This document shows positions 42,631 through 54,597 of a stretch of DNA of 64,000 nt, in pieces; the first letter of the stretch is position 1, and each line of letters begins with the position of its first letter. Under the pieces are notes generated by a model. That model did no database searches. It was not told the DNA's origin and saw only the letters and a program-made list of their open reading frames with translations. The translations under genes and the position numbers were made by a program. The DNA comes from Linanthus parryae. Taxonomy: Eukaryota; Streptophyta; Magnoliopsida; Ericales; Polemoniaceae. The DNA is taken from NCBI GenBank assembly GCA_023055425.1, contig JALGPY010000008.1, positions 21,363,359 to 21,427,358 of the forward strand, written 5' to 3'.

Positions 42631-42764
42631 GTGGGCCTGTGATGACATTTTGAGTTTGGTAAAGAAACGCCATGTTGAGAAAAAGCATTTTTTTTTTCTT
42701 TTTTCTCTGACTCAATTACTCAATGAAGAGCGAGATCCAGTATTTTTGTCCATTGTACTGTTGA
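42631..42764 (+). pseudogene. Fourth At4g14100-like fragment (exon 2 only)
   Basis: About 130 bp resemble exon 2 and the 3' end of the copy at 39191: GTGATGACATTT, then after an internal deletion GGTAAAGAAACG and GACTCAATTACTCAA. No open frame. It lies upstream of the second F-box gene's start. Confidence 0.65.
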
Positions 42765-42775
42765 GCAAGTGATCT

Positions 42776-42865
42776 TCGTTGTATGGTAAGAAATCTATTT
42801 TATCCCACTGCTATGGGGAGGATCGAACTCGAGGCCTCATGACTCTCAATGGCCATAATCATTAA
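42776..42865 (-). mobile_element. tRNA-derived SINE-like insertion
   Basis: A 90-bp insert between two perfect 11-bp copies of GCAAGTGATCT (42765-42775, 42866-42876). Read on the minus strand it has a good Pol III B box (GAGTTCGATCC, near 42830) and a weak A box near the start. There is no clear A tail. Confidence 0.55.
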
Positions 42866-42876
42866 GCAAGTGATCT

Positions 42877-43569
42877 CATATCAATGCTTTTGCGGGAGTT
42901 CAACTTTTCTGGTCTTATGTACTCGAGTATCAAAACCCACCCAACTCGCCCATGTTGCAATAATGCTGTAAAACATAGCATGTTTTGAGGTAGTACACCC
43001 TCCTCACCTTATAGAACATAAAACAAGTTCTCAGCAGCCCTTAATCAGAAACAATCACATGTAAATGCAAAATAACGGAATGAAGAACCCGACAATGTAT
43101 TAAACATTCATAGCAAACTATTCAAATGAATGTTTAATACATTGTCTGAATAAGTACGATGTAGACTACTTAAACCGAATGCTATTTTAGTCTTATAATT
43201 TCCATCCTAGTTAGACGTGGCGAGTAAACACATCGTAGCATATTTAATATTTTATTTTAGTTTTACAACACTATTGTAGCAAAACCACTTTGCTCAACTG
43301 AATTCAGAAGAAAATTCTTCAAATTGTTCATAATACTATGTGGATGCTATAACAAGGTCCAGCGAATTGTGCAAGTTCACGGGCTCCGACTCGGCTATTA
43401 TTCAGCCAATGAGAAAAAATAATGTATACAAATTTTATCAGGTGATCAATGTGCTACTCAAATGAGAACAAAACCATGCATTGTGTGGCCCAACTCAAGG
43501 TTGAAGACACTGGCATTAGAACACAATGGACAAAACAAGCCAGTGCGCAAAAGAAAGAACATAGCCAAG
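42877..43569. other. Intergenic with a perfect hairpin
   Basis: No gene seen. It contains the 20-bp-arm inverted repeat at 43091-43146 and the 3' flank of the F-box/FBD gene. Confidence 0.6.
43091..43146. repeat. Perfect 20-bp inverted repeat
   Basis: Arms 43091-43110 and 43127-43146 are exactly complementary (GACAATGTATTAAACATTCA), with a 16-base loop. It could be a remnant of a very small DNA element or the foldback of a small RNA precursor. Confidence 0.9.
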
Positions 43570-46500
43570 TTAAATTATGACGAGTTTAACACCAGCAGGA
43601 AGTCTTTCGCCTAGTTGCTCGGCACGCTGCCTAGCAAAAGCACGATCCCGGTCCCCGGTCTCGTTGTAGTACTTGTACCACATTCTGTCTCTTTTAGGCA
43701 CACGAGTATCAAAAACGATCCTCTCCAGTGCGATGGCATTCTCAATTAAATACTCGGCAAACTCAGTGTCGGTCACACAACCTTGGAACCCATCGAATTC
43801 CACCACTTTGATGTTATGCGGACACTTCCCTACTATCAAATGTTCTGACGTATCAGGCTTATATGTACGTGACATCTGCAATGAGTGAAAATTGACTAAG
43901 TCTTATGGCTACACCTACATATATAGAATCTGAACATGAAGCACATAATGAAAGCCAATAAGAAGTGGCATGTTCACCCAGTTTAATGATCAGGACATAA
44001 AAGTGATGAGCAGTCTGGGGAACACAGTCGCTAAAACAATATCATTTCTAGTTTCTCGGCAACTTATGGCCATTGGATCAAGAAAACCATCCAGCCCAGC
44101 CCGCAGTTAGTAGAAGAAGAAGGAGAATAATATGTAGGCTATAATGGTCTTTTGTCCCCTCCAACAGTTGGTGGAAAGACCATTATAGCCTCACCTCAAG
44201 CTATGTCACTGTCGTAAAAAAGTCCCAACTAACGGCCATCTATCGTTTGGAGCGCGATGTCAATAAAATCATACTGCATAGGAGTTATATGTCAATTCTC
44301 ATAGTGCATGTACCGTACTGTCAACCAACATATACTGCTAAAGGGTTATATGTCAAAAGTTCTTTATTTATTTTCTGCACAAATAAAACAACTTTCACTA
44401 CTTCAGACACGCTAGGTAATGTTAGAATCAGATTCAAGTAAAGGGTTCAATTCTAGGGTGGGTTGTTAGTTCAATTCTAGAGCGGGTTAACAGCCTAATT
44501 CCAAGCTTAACGTCCCCTCACCTCTCTGATAATTCTTCCTCATTTGCTTTCCTACTGATGCAGAGAAGGTTTACATCACTGATTTGAAGATAGGCTATCT
44601 GAGAAATTTACCAATGGAGTTCTTACTCATTGTTCACCTCACCATTTTAACCGGTTATCGGTTATTTGTCTCAATTATGACGGTCTTGACCAATTTTTTT
44701 ATGCCTGCACAAGCAGCTCTTACAGCGAAAGCCTCTGCTAGCAAGCTAGAATCTTCCCGTACATTGCATCGTTGACCATCTAACAACTTCCTATTTTCAT
44801 TTCTCAGAACCCGCCCCTAGAGTAGCCTCCTTTAATTTATCCCAACCTGCATTACAGTTGATCTTCAAGCAATTTTCTGGAGGTCTAACCCAGTGAATGA
44901 TTATGTTTACAGCCTGAAAGGAGCGTCTCTGATGGATTTTTTTGTTTTTGTTTGAGGGAAAGGTTACTACTTCATCAAGGATCAAATCGATCACGAACCT
45001 CTTTTTCCAGTACATCAATAGCCCATTCTGGGAGCCGAGTATAAAGGCTAAATTGTGGGAAATTAAGAGATCTTCGAGCAAATTGGTCTGCTACTCTGTT
45101 TGCATTCCTAGGCACAAACTGAAATTTCATCTCCACAAAGTGATCTCCGATCTTGAGGCACTCTCGAACCTCAGCTTCCATCTCTGTGCATAATTCATGT
45201 CCCATCAGTCTTCCCCCCTTCTCTGTGCAGCAGCCTCGTAACAAATCAATATTTAGCTTGGAATCAGATTCGATAACTATCTTTTGCATCTCGCATCCCT
45301 AGCCATTTTTATGCCATTCTTAACCCCAATTAGCTCCAACATCTGCACGGACAAATGAAAAGGGATTCTTTCAAAACGCCCAGCCACAAACGCCCACAAG
45401 GAGTCTCTCAACACACTGCCAGACCCAGCTATGCACTGACTTGGGTTACACGTGACATCAGTGTCAACCTTCATCCAGCCTTCCAGTGGTGGTTGCCACC
45501 TTGTCGTTTCCTTTCTTTGTCTTTCTTACCTGGTGGCAGATCACTCCACCACAGCACTTCCCTTATTCTGGTCTCCACCGTTCGAATTATTGCTTCATAA
45601 TTGAAGGGGCTTCCATTGAATCTTGTATCATTCCTTGAGAATCACAAACACCAAGCCGCAATTGCCCACTTTTCTCGGTATTCTTCATCTTTGTGTGTGA
45701 AGACCCCTTCGATCCACTCCCCGAGCATACTTCCTCTGTTTTGCAAACCATCATCACCAAATACAGTCGCCCATACCCTATTGGCCGTTTCGCAGTGACA
45801 ATAAAAATGATCCGAACTCTCAATACCATTTGTGCATCTATTACATTGAAGCTCTATATTGACACCTTTGTTGCGCAAATTAAATGCTGTAGGGAGTTCC
45901 TTACACCACATTCCCCATACGTGAAAAGCCATTTTTCTCGGTATCGTCATCTTCCACAGATTCGTTAGCCAAGCCTGGGTGTTTCCATTCTATGAAGTTG
46001 GACTTTCTGCACTTTTCTCCCTTAACAGTTTATACCCCGACGCTGTTGAGTAACAGCCGTTGGGTGCGAAGCTGCATTTAAAGGAATCCGACTCTTGCTG
46101 CTGTGTTACCGGCATGGCCATGATATCCACGACATCTACCTCCCATAAATACGTGCGAAGCTTTTCCTCGTTCCATCTCCCGTTGTCAATGCAGTGAGAT
46201 ACTCTCATACATTTCTGATGGATTTGATCCTTACTGTGCGCTATCCACAAAAGCTTTTGACTACTAACACAACTTCTCACTGTTCATTACTCTCATGGCT
46301 CGGTTCTTGGCTCAATTTTTGATTTTTTTCCTATCTATCTCTCTTTCCAACTCTAGCCATATTCTTATGCCTTGAGTTTGAGGGAGATATTAGAGAATGT
46401 ATGATCAGGCACATGGGTGTGCCACATCAGACACAACCACATCAGACATGACAGATCCTCCCGGCCTTCGCAACCATCTTGGCCTTCTTTCCACCCCGGC

Positions 46501-49500
46501 TTTCACAACCGCTTTGGCCTTCTACGCCGCAGCTCCTATTTCTTCTTGCAAACGCATTATTTGGCACGTTGAGTTTGAGAAGGGGTGTTGGAGATATTAA
46601 TTTAATATCTGAATATTTAGTAATAATTTATTTACGATTATTACGTTTCCTTGTTTAGTTGATCGATTTGATACCGTTTCCTCGTTTAGGCTTCTTGGTC
46701 CCCACTTTATGTTAGGTTCGAATTCCAAACTGGCTATTGATTTTCTAAATGCCAAGGATGGCAGATGTTGTATTGATGCTATGTCCTTTCTGATTGTAAA
46801 CTTTTGGCATCATCCTTTGAGGTATGTTTTTTCTTTTTTGTTAGAAGGGAGCTGAATTGGTCTGCTCATTTATGTGCTAAAAGAGCAGTCAATTCGTTGG
46901 TTGTATGATCTTCTTGATCTCTCTTTTGGCTGTGATAGCCTTTTAATGGAATTGCTTAAGTTTTTTCTTTAAAAAAAAATAGAGGCTTACAATTATTAAG
47001 CAATACCATTGTATCTGGACCAAGCCCAAAGCATTAGAGCCAACTCAGCTCAAGCATAGGACCATATAGAACTCAGCTCAACTCATGAAGGACCCAAAGA
47101 CAAAGCTCAAGGACTAAACTAAAGACTAGCAACTACTTCAATGAGCAATCTGTAAATATCTCTTTATCATCTGTATCATATCCACATTTATGTTGATTGA
47201 TCTCATCAAACGGCTAATACAGCCTTGACCGTGTATTTATGTATCATTACACTTTCAATGAATGTACAAAAATCTTTCACAACTCTCTGCCTCTCTCTCT
47301 CTCTCTCTCGGTGATTCACATCATCTTCTCCGATGCTCTCTGTATTTTCCGATCATCTATACTGAAACCCTTTGGTTTCTATCATGGTATCAGAGCCAAT
47401 GGCTCAGACCACTGCATCGTCAAGTAACGCCCTTGTTCCATCTTCCGCTACCACATCTTTCAATCCGATTTACCTACTGTCAAACATACACAATCTGGTT
47501 CCAATCAAACTTGATGGAACAAATTACGTTATCTGGAAGTACCAAATCACATCACTTCTCCGAACACAAAACCTGTTCAGTCTCTTGGATGGTTCCGATG
47601 TTGCTCTGGCTGAATTCATAAAAGGCTCCGGCGAATCAGAAGGCACTATGGCGCCTAACCCAGATTACCAGGCGTGGGTCCAACGAGATCAAGCTCTCGT
47701 CACTATGCTTAATGCAACCCTGAGTGCCGAAGCCCTAACTCATGTAATTGGTCAGTCTTCTTCTCGATCGATTTGGCTTATTCTCGGTAAAAGGTACGGT
47801 TCCCTTACACGCTCCAATATTATGCAACTGAAGTCAGATCTTCAAACTGCTCGAAAAAATTCTGACACTATTGATGCCTATATGAGCAAATTGAAAGTGA
47901 TTCGTGATATACTCATGGTAGCTATGGTTAATATCGATGATGAGGATATGATGTTTTATGCTTTGAATGGACTCCCACCCGAATACAATCCTTTTAGATC
48001 TTCAATCAGCATCAATTCTGAAACAGTCTCCTTTGATGATTTACATGTGCTTTTGAAAAGTGAAGAACATATGCTAGAGTCCCAAAATATGACATCTCAA
48101 ACCCCAATGTTGCATTTAATACAATCACTACTGAATCAAATCGTGGAGGCTATAATGGAAGAGGTAGATCCCAAAATGCTAGTCGTGGCAATTTTGGCAA
48201 TAACCGTGGTGGTTATGGCCGAGGTAATGGCTGAGGCAATGGCCGTGGCTATAATTCTGACTTTTCTGGAAACAATTATCGTGGTGGCCGCGGCCAAAAT
48301 GGGTATTACCGGGGTGGTAGAACTGATTTTGGCAGAGGTAACAACCAAGGGTATCGTGGTGGACGAAGCCTTGGTTATAATCAGTCTCGTAATTGTGATG
48401 CCTGTCAAATTTGTGGCCAATATTATCACACAGCTCTTGATTGCGTTCACAGAATGAATCATGCTTACCAAGGGTGTATGCCTCCTGATTCTCTTACTAC
48501 TTTGACCGCCTCTACTCAAACCTACAACCATCCTAGCTATTGGCTATCGGACACGGGTGCCACCAATCATATGACTCACGGCTTTCAAAATCTGAGCACT
48601 TCGGACACTTATCTTGGAAATGATCAAGTTGCGGTAGGAAATGGCCAAACTCTTCCCATTCACAACACGGGTACCGCCTTGCTCTCTACTGGTGCACACA
48701 ACTTCACTCTTCACAATACTTTACACGTACCTAAACTTAGCACAAACTTACTTTCTGTACATAAATTATGCTCAGATAACAATTGTTGCTTTATATTTGA
48801 CTTGACATCTTTTTCAATACAGGACAAAATTACGGGAACTCTTCTCTATCAGGGATTGAGTAAAAATGGGTTGTATCCCATCGAATCAATTCCGTTTAAT
48901 TCTTTACCTTTTAAATTTCCTGCACATGCTTATGTTAGGAATAAAGTAGATGCCCGTACTTGGCATGATCGCTTAGGACATCCTTCGGATAATGTCTTGC
49001 ATAAAATAATTGCTTCCTTTGACATTTCTAGTCGTAATAATAAAGGTCTTTGTTACTCTTGCTTAGAAGGTAAAATGAGTCGTATGCCTTACTCTGCTTC
49101 TAATTCTAAAACTCAAGTTCCTTTAGAATTACTTCACAGTGATGTTTGAGGCCCTTATAGCTCTAAATCCTACCATGGGTACCGTTATTATGTACTTATT
49201 ATTGACGATTACTCCAAATTTACTTGGGTCTTTGCATTACATAACAAATCTGAAGTACCTACAGTTTTTTCTCTCTTCAAACTCAAAATAGAAAAGCTTC
49301 TGAAAAATCACATCCGTATTTTGCGAACGGATGGTGGAGGAGAGTATATGTCATTCACCTTCTCAAAAATTCTTCAACAAGATGGCATAACCCACCAAAA
49401 ATCCTGTCCTCACACCCCGCAACAAAATGGCGTTGCGGAACGCAAACACCGCCACATTATGGAAACCGCGGTAACAATGTTAAAAAGAGTTTCTCTTCCC

Positions 49501-52500
49501 TACTATCTTTGGTATCATGCTGTGAATGCCGCCGTTTTTTGATAAATCGCATGCCTAGTCGCAATACTTATAACAAATCACCTTTGAGTTAATTTTCGGC
49601 ACTTCTCCTGACTACTCACATTTGAAAGTGTTCGGTTGTGCTTGTTTTCCTTATTTGCGCCCCTATAATTTCTCCAAACTTGACTCCAAAACAAAGTTAT
49701 GTACTTTTATTGGCTATGCCGAGGATTACAAAGGTTATTTGTGTCTTGAAAAAGCTACAAATCGCATCTTTACTAGCCGTGACGTCGTCTTTGATGAGAC
49801 ATATTTTCCATATGCTACTACTGCTACTGATTCATTAAATTCTAACAATGTTTCAGGTACACAAGTACCAGCAGCCCAAGTATTGGCATCTTCTCATGAT
49901 GCTGTTCAGTACCACCCACTGGTACTGCCAACCCACCTGCAGTTACAGTACCGTTACCGTCTCTTTCCCCATCAGTGATGAGCTGGCCAAGCCAAGGAAC
50001 GGATGCATCTCCTCCAGCCGGTCCTGTGCAGCCATCAGAAGGTCTGAATCCGGCTGCTCCAGACGGTAACTCGACCCCAGCACACCTTTCTCCCTCTGGT
50101 TGAGGTACGGCACAGCCCGCTGTAGTCGAGTTGGCACCGGATCCGGCCCCACCTGAGATGGCACCTCCACCTAACTCCAATCCCACTCACACTCACCACA
50201 TGCAAACTCGCAGCAAGTCCGGTATCAGTAAAAAAAAGTCAGGTTTTTCTGCTATTACTACTATTTCTGACCCTACTTCCTACACTGAGGCTAGTAAAGA
50301 CTCTAAGTGGCGTTCCGCTATGATTGACGAGTACACTAGCCTCACACAACAAAATACATGGACTTTAGTACCTCCTCCACCTAATGCAAACGTAATAGGA
50401 AATAAATGGGTCTTTCGCACTAAATACAACCCCTATGGTACTGTTTCACGCTACAAGGCACGTCTTGTAGCTAAAGGTTTTCACCAACATCCTGGCATTG
50501 ATTTTGATGAAACTTTTAGCCCCGTCGTTAAGCATTCTACAGTTCGTACTATTTTAGCTCTTGCCGCTAATTTTGACTGGCCTTTACAACAGTTAGATGT
50601 CAAAAATGCATTTCTTCACGGCCTACTTCGTGAAACTGTTTATATGAGTCAACCCCAAGGGTTCAAAGACCCGCGCTTTCCTCATTACGTTTGCAAACTC
50701 AACAAGTACATCTATGATTTGAAACAAGCTCCCCGAGCATGGTTCAAACGCTTCACCTCGTATTTACAAACTCTTGGCTTTATTTCTTCCTTTGCTGATT
50801 ACTCTCTTTTCATTAGACACTCTCACGGCAAAATCACCATTTTACTTTTATACGTTGATGCCATCATTTTAACCGGTAGCGATACAAAGTTCATATCTCT
50901 CTTAGTGAGCAAATTAAACTCTGAATTTTCTATGATTGACTTCGGACCCCTCACTTATTTTTTGGGACTTGAAATCAAACGTACCAAGGATGGCATATCC
51001 ATTCAACAGGCTAAGCACATTTCTGACCTTTTATCACGCTTTAATATGTCTAATTGCAAACCTGCCTCTACACCCTTGTGTGCAGGAACAAAATATCATG
51101 CTCAAGACAGTCACGCTCTTACTAATTCAACACCATATCGACAGCTTCTTGGTGCGCTACAATATCTTACATTTACTCGACCTGATATTGCATTTGCTGT
51201 AAATCATTTATGTCAGTTCATGCACACACCCACTCAAAATCATCTTGTTGGAGTCAAACGCATACTTAGATATCTACAGGGTACTAAGAATCATGCTCTT
51301 TTTTTATCAAAAAGGGCACTTACCTATCACAGCTTATAGCGATGCTGACTGGGCAGGAAATCCAACTGATCGACGTAGCACGTCGGGTTTTGTTGTCTTT
51401 CTTGGCCCTAACCCTATACATTGGGGAGCCAAGAAACAACCGACCGTTGCACAGTCATCCACGGAAGCCGAGTATCGGGATCTTGCATCCACAGCTGCAG
51501 AATTAGCTTGGCTTAACATTTTATTTCGTGATTTAAAATTTTTTATATCTCAAAAACCCACACCCTGGTGTGACAACTTGTCAGCTATTGCAATCACTGC
51601 TAATCCCATTTTACACGCACACACAAAGCATATAGAAATAGATTATCACTATATTAGTTCTTACTAATGCTTTGTCTATTTCTTTTGTCAACAGCTCGGA
51701 CCACATCGCGGATATTTTCACAAAAGGGCTACCCACACACCAGTTTCAAGACCTCAAACACAAACTAATGGTGCATCCCGCCCCATTAGTTTGAGGGGGA
51801 GTATTAAGCAATACCATTGTATCTGGACCAAGCCCAAAGCATAAGAGCCAACTCAGCTCAAGCATAGGACCATATTGAACTCAGCTCAACTCATGAAGGA
51901 CTCAAAGACAAAGCTCAAGGACTAAACTAAAGACTAGCAACTACTTCAAGGAGCAATCTGTAAATACATCTTTACCATCTGTATCATATCCACATTTATG
52001 TTGATTGATCTCATCAAACGGCTAATACAGCCTTGACCATGTATTTATGTATCATTACACTCCCAATGAATGTACAGAAATCTTTCACAATTCTCTGCCT
52101 CTCTCTCTCGGTGATTTACATCATCTTCTCCGATGCTCTCTGTATTTTCCGATCATCTATACTGAAACCCTTTGGTTTCTATCAACAATCACTAAAAGGA
52201 CATGAGATTCGCGGGTAAACTACACCGGAAAATAAACAGCTTCATGGGTAAGAAAAGACCATAAATTCTCTCTAAGCACAAGTTCTCAATAATGATATGT
52301 TCACGCTAGGCGTGACAATCCCAAGACAGTGAATTTCATATTTCATTTGACTGACAATGCAAGCAAAACCAAATTGAACAAAATGGCAAAAGAAGAGAAC
52401 ATATTAGAATTATTTGTTGCAGTATACAAGTCATATATAACACGAGCAAAATAACGTTAATACATGTAACACGCGATTTTTAACCACTTTTACTTTTGTG

Positions 52501-53738
52501 ATATGATTAATAACTGTGAAAAAAGTCTCATAATTTCCAAAACCACATTTTTAGCAAAAATTGGAATCCGAAGCAATAGCAATGATCTATCCGCAATCCA
52601 CACAAATATCAGGGTGCATAAAGTTAGAGGAGCGACAAAAAGTTGTTACCTGCACTGTGATCTTATCCAGAGAAGGCGACGCTTTTATCAAGGCCTTGTA
52701 CCAAATGAGGTAATATCCTCTAGGTCGAATAAATATCAGCTTCAGATGCTTGAGTTTGGTAAATTCAGGAAACACAGCCCATTTCATTATTTTCTGCCTC
52801 AAGAAGCAGACTATCACGGCTCACGACAAGATATGGAAAAGAAAAAGACGATAACATATAGAACGTAAAAGTTAGCTAAAAAAAAACCAAAAACTAGTTT
52901 ACTTACTAACCTCATTTGCACACGCTTCATACGTTAGTGTTTCAAGTTGAGAAACAAATGAGCTTAACTCCTCGCGAAGAGTGTAATGTATTTCTTGTGC
53001 GAAATCGCCCTGAATTGATAACTCAGAGAGCTTGGGAACATATATGAGTTCCATACTTATGATCTGTCCAAAGTATTTCAACGATACCAGATTCGGTGCA
53101 GAGAGGTTGAGGATTACCAATTCTAGGCAACAATATAGCTCCAACCACTTCAACTTCAGTTGCTGTGGTCCATCAACATTCAAACTCACAAGAGTTTTGG
53201 AGCCGCTCACAGACACAATTTCAAGATTCGGGCAGTTTCTTAGAAGTAGCTCCAACACGTCACCGGATATGTTCACCCCAAAAAGCTGAAGAGAAGTTAA
53301 CGAGCCGCAGTCCGAGGTTTCTATGGAGTGAGGAAAAGTGTAAAACTGAATCTCACTATAATAATACTGATCGCTCAGGTCCAGTTTGAGGTTTCGAACG
53401 CCCTTTCTCAAAGCAAATCCAATCCAACTGTCGATGTCTCTGCTACACGTCTCGTCCAAACTAAAAACCACTGCAAATTCGTCTATACTCCGGGCCTCGT
53501 GATGCCTTATAACCTCGTTAACAAATCTTACGTAAATCGGTCGTTCCAGCTCCACGGACTTCGTAAAGTCATGTAATGTCTCTGAAGCATCAAAATTAAG
53601 GTTGTACATTGCTCTCCACACGTGTCTCCACTTTTTTGAGAAAACACTCGTCTGTACCATTTCTTTCATCTTTACTTGAGACATTATGTCGACGAGGATT
53701 TCGTCTGGAAGCTCACTGATCGGGTCGTTAGGTGACAT
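43570..53738 (-). CDS. F-box/LRR/FBD protein split by a giant intron
   Basis: Three exons: 53738-52911, 52793-52650 and 43875-43570. All junctions are GT-AG and phase 0, giving about 425 residues. Exon 1 starts MSPNDPISELPDEIL and holds an F-box (about 1-45) and leucine-rich repeats (LTSLQLFGVNISG, LKWLELYCCLELV). Exon 2 continues the repeats (FTKLKHLKLIF). Exon 3 is an FBD-type C-terminus (VVEFDGFQGCVTDTEFAEYL…ALERIVFD…LPAGVKLVII). That is the domain order and size of plant F-box/FBD/LRR proteins such as At1g13570-like ones, putative SCF adaptors. Intron 1 is 117 bp. Intron 2 is 8774 bp and holds a copia element, LINE fragments and hairpins. A leader exon probably precedes 53755 (TCCTGCAG). 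Whether the long intron is still spliced is unknown. Confidence 0.77.
44136..44191. repeat. Perfect 17-bp inverted repeat in intron 2
   Basis: Arms AGGCTATAATGGTCTTT at 44136-44152 and its complement at 44175-44191, with a 22-base loop. It lies inside the large F-box/FBD intron, close to the last exon. Confidence 0.88.
44935..46290 (-). mobile_element. LINE (L1-type) ORF2 C-terminal fragment
   Basis: Successive broken frames on the minus strand give, in order, the end of the RT region with the zf-RVT zinc module (AFHVWGMWCKELPT, CNRCTNGIESSDHFYCHC; 46280-45642) and an RNase H domain (MKVDTDVTCNPSQCIAGSGS, then ESDSKLNIDLL, then VPRNANRVADQFAR; 45474-44975). An A-rich end follows at about 44955-44935. 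There are several frameshifts and a 5' truncation. It is dead and lies in the F-box/FBD intron. Confidence 0.85.
46586..46690 (+). mobile_element. Copia LTR remnant
   Basis: A polypurine-like GAGAAGGGG is followed by TGTTGGAGATATTAAT, a typical copia LTR start on the plus strand. The rest is lost at the junction with the LINE fragment. The sequence 46390-46580 before it has a similar purine-rich tract but no readable pol. Confidence 0.4.
46690..46981 (+). mobile_element. Second LINE fragment, RNase H end
   Basis: A broken frame reads SNSKLAIDFLNAKDG and later ELNWSAHLCAKRAVNS, which matches the end of plant LINE RNase H domains. It finishes in an A run at 46971-46979. The copia element inserted a few bases after this tail. 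Confidence 0.6.
46994..47384 (+). repeat. 5' LTR of the plus-strand copia element
   Basis: 391 bp with a longer (CT)n tract than the 3' copy. It is followed at once by the initiator-Met-type primer site. Confidence 0.93.
47399..51780 (+). pseudogene. Broken copia gag-pol
   Basis: Gag starts at the ATG at 47399 and runs to a frameshift near 48105. A Gly/Arg-rich region with a TGA at 48232 follows, then a zinc knuckle CQICGQYYHTALDC near 48400. Protease (LSDTGATNHMT) and the GAG-pre-integrase region lie in 48454-49149, ending in a TGA in integrase at 49147. Integrase continues (RTDGGGEYMS, PHTPQQNGVAERKHR) and breaks by single-base losses in T runs near 49540 and 49590. Reverse transcriptase is open at 50131-51339, but its active site reads YVDA (50851-50862) where YVDD is expected. 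RNase H (YSDADWAGNPTDRR, SSTEAEYRDLA) follows after another T-run shift near 51305. It is not functional. Confidence 0.92.
51802..52184 (+). repeat. 3' LTR of the plus-strand copia element
   Basis: 383 bp, about 3.4 percent diverged from the 5' LTR, and followed by the ACAAT duplication. Confidence 0.93.
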
Positions 53739-54372
53739 AACTTGCAGGTCCTGCAGGATATAACTCGATGCGTCAGACAAAAAAATGCAAAGGAAAATTC
53801 TGCGAATAGAAGAAAAAAAAATATAGAAAATAAGTGTACTACAATCTTTCTCTTACTGGCTTCTCACTTCTTGTCTCAAGGATTCCAACTAAAACATGGA
53901 AATATGAAAATTAACTTGTAGGAGCATAAACCTAGCAACCCTATTTCATTTTGGTGGTTTCAATGGGTTTTTTTATGAATTATTTCAAACATGGAAATCG
54001 CGCCTCACCCTCTCCCTTCTTCCTCCAGGTACATTTTCAATCTTTGTACAGTCGACCTTCTGCAGTGGGTTGGACATGGATGGGACACGGCCTGGACATG
54101 GAAGGCTTTTTTTGTAACTTTAATCAGCAGGTGGGCGTCTTTTGTAAACTTCTAAACTTTAAAAAAGATAAAAGACTAAATCTGCAATTTAAGAGTGGAT
54201 CTGGTAGTAATTTTCAACCACATATTTCACTTTTGAAAAAATTAGCGAGGATTTTCCAGTCGAATGGACAACCTTCTCTACACTTGTCTTGTTCGGAACT
54301 CGTGTCCCTTCCTCCATTCCCCCCTCGCTCTCTTCGTATCCTGGATTTTTAGAGATTGCGTATCCCATAACC
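53739..54372. other. Upstream region of the F-box/FBD gene
   Basis: On the minus strand a probable leader-intron acceptor (CCTGCAG) precedes 53755. No other coding sequence is supported; the plus-strand frame at 53951-54352 shows no domain. It ends at the TAACC duplication of the next copia element. Confidence 0.5.
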
Positions 54373-54590
54373 TATCAAATTTGAGAGAATTTAAAAAGAG
54401 GGAAAAATTGAAATTCATTCCAACTGAAATTGTTCTCCCAATACATGAATTTATATCAACTAATTAATAGCAAACCCAGTCCTTGCAGTAAGGACTAATT
54501 ACAAAATAACCCCAACATCAAAGTTACTAGTAATTGCAACTACCTACCCTCTCAACATAAAACTGCAACAAATTTGTAATAAAACTAACA
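54373..54590 (-). repeat. 3' LTR of the minus-strand copia element
   Basis: 218 bp; one substitution from the 5' LTR (AATTTAAAAAG against AATTTGAAAAG). Confidence 0.94.
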
Positions 54591-54597
54591 GGCCCCC

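Larger units (their letters stand above)
46994..52184 (+). mobile_element. Decayed Ty1/copia element in the F-box/FBD intron
   Basis: LTRs at 46994-47384 and 51802-52184 start TATTAAGC and end TTTCTATCA. A 5-bp duplication ACAAT flanks it (46989-46993, 52185-52189). The primer site TGGTATCAGAGCC is at 47385-47397 and the polypurine tract TTGAGGGGGAG at 51791-51801. The LTRs differ at about 13 of 383 aligned sites plus an 8-bp (CT)n length change, so this insertion is older than the other LTR elements here. Confidence 0.94.

Noticed and set aside
48136..48531. 131-codon minus-strand frame over the copia zinc-knuckle region
   Set aside because: Antisense shadow of the Gly/Arg-rich gag repeat; no independent support.
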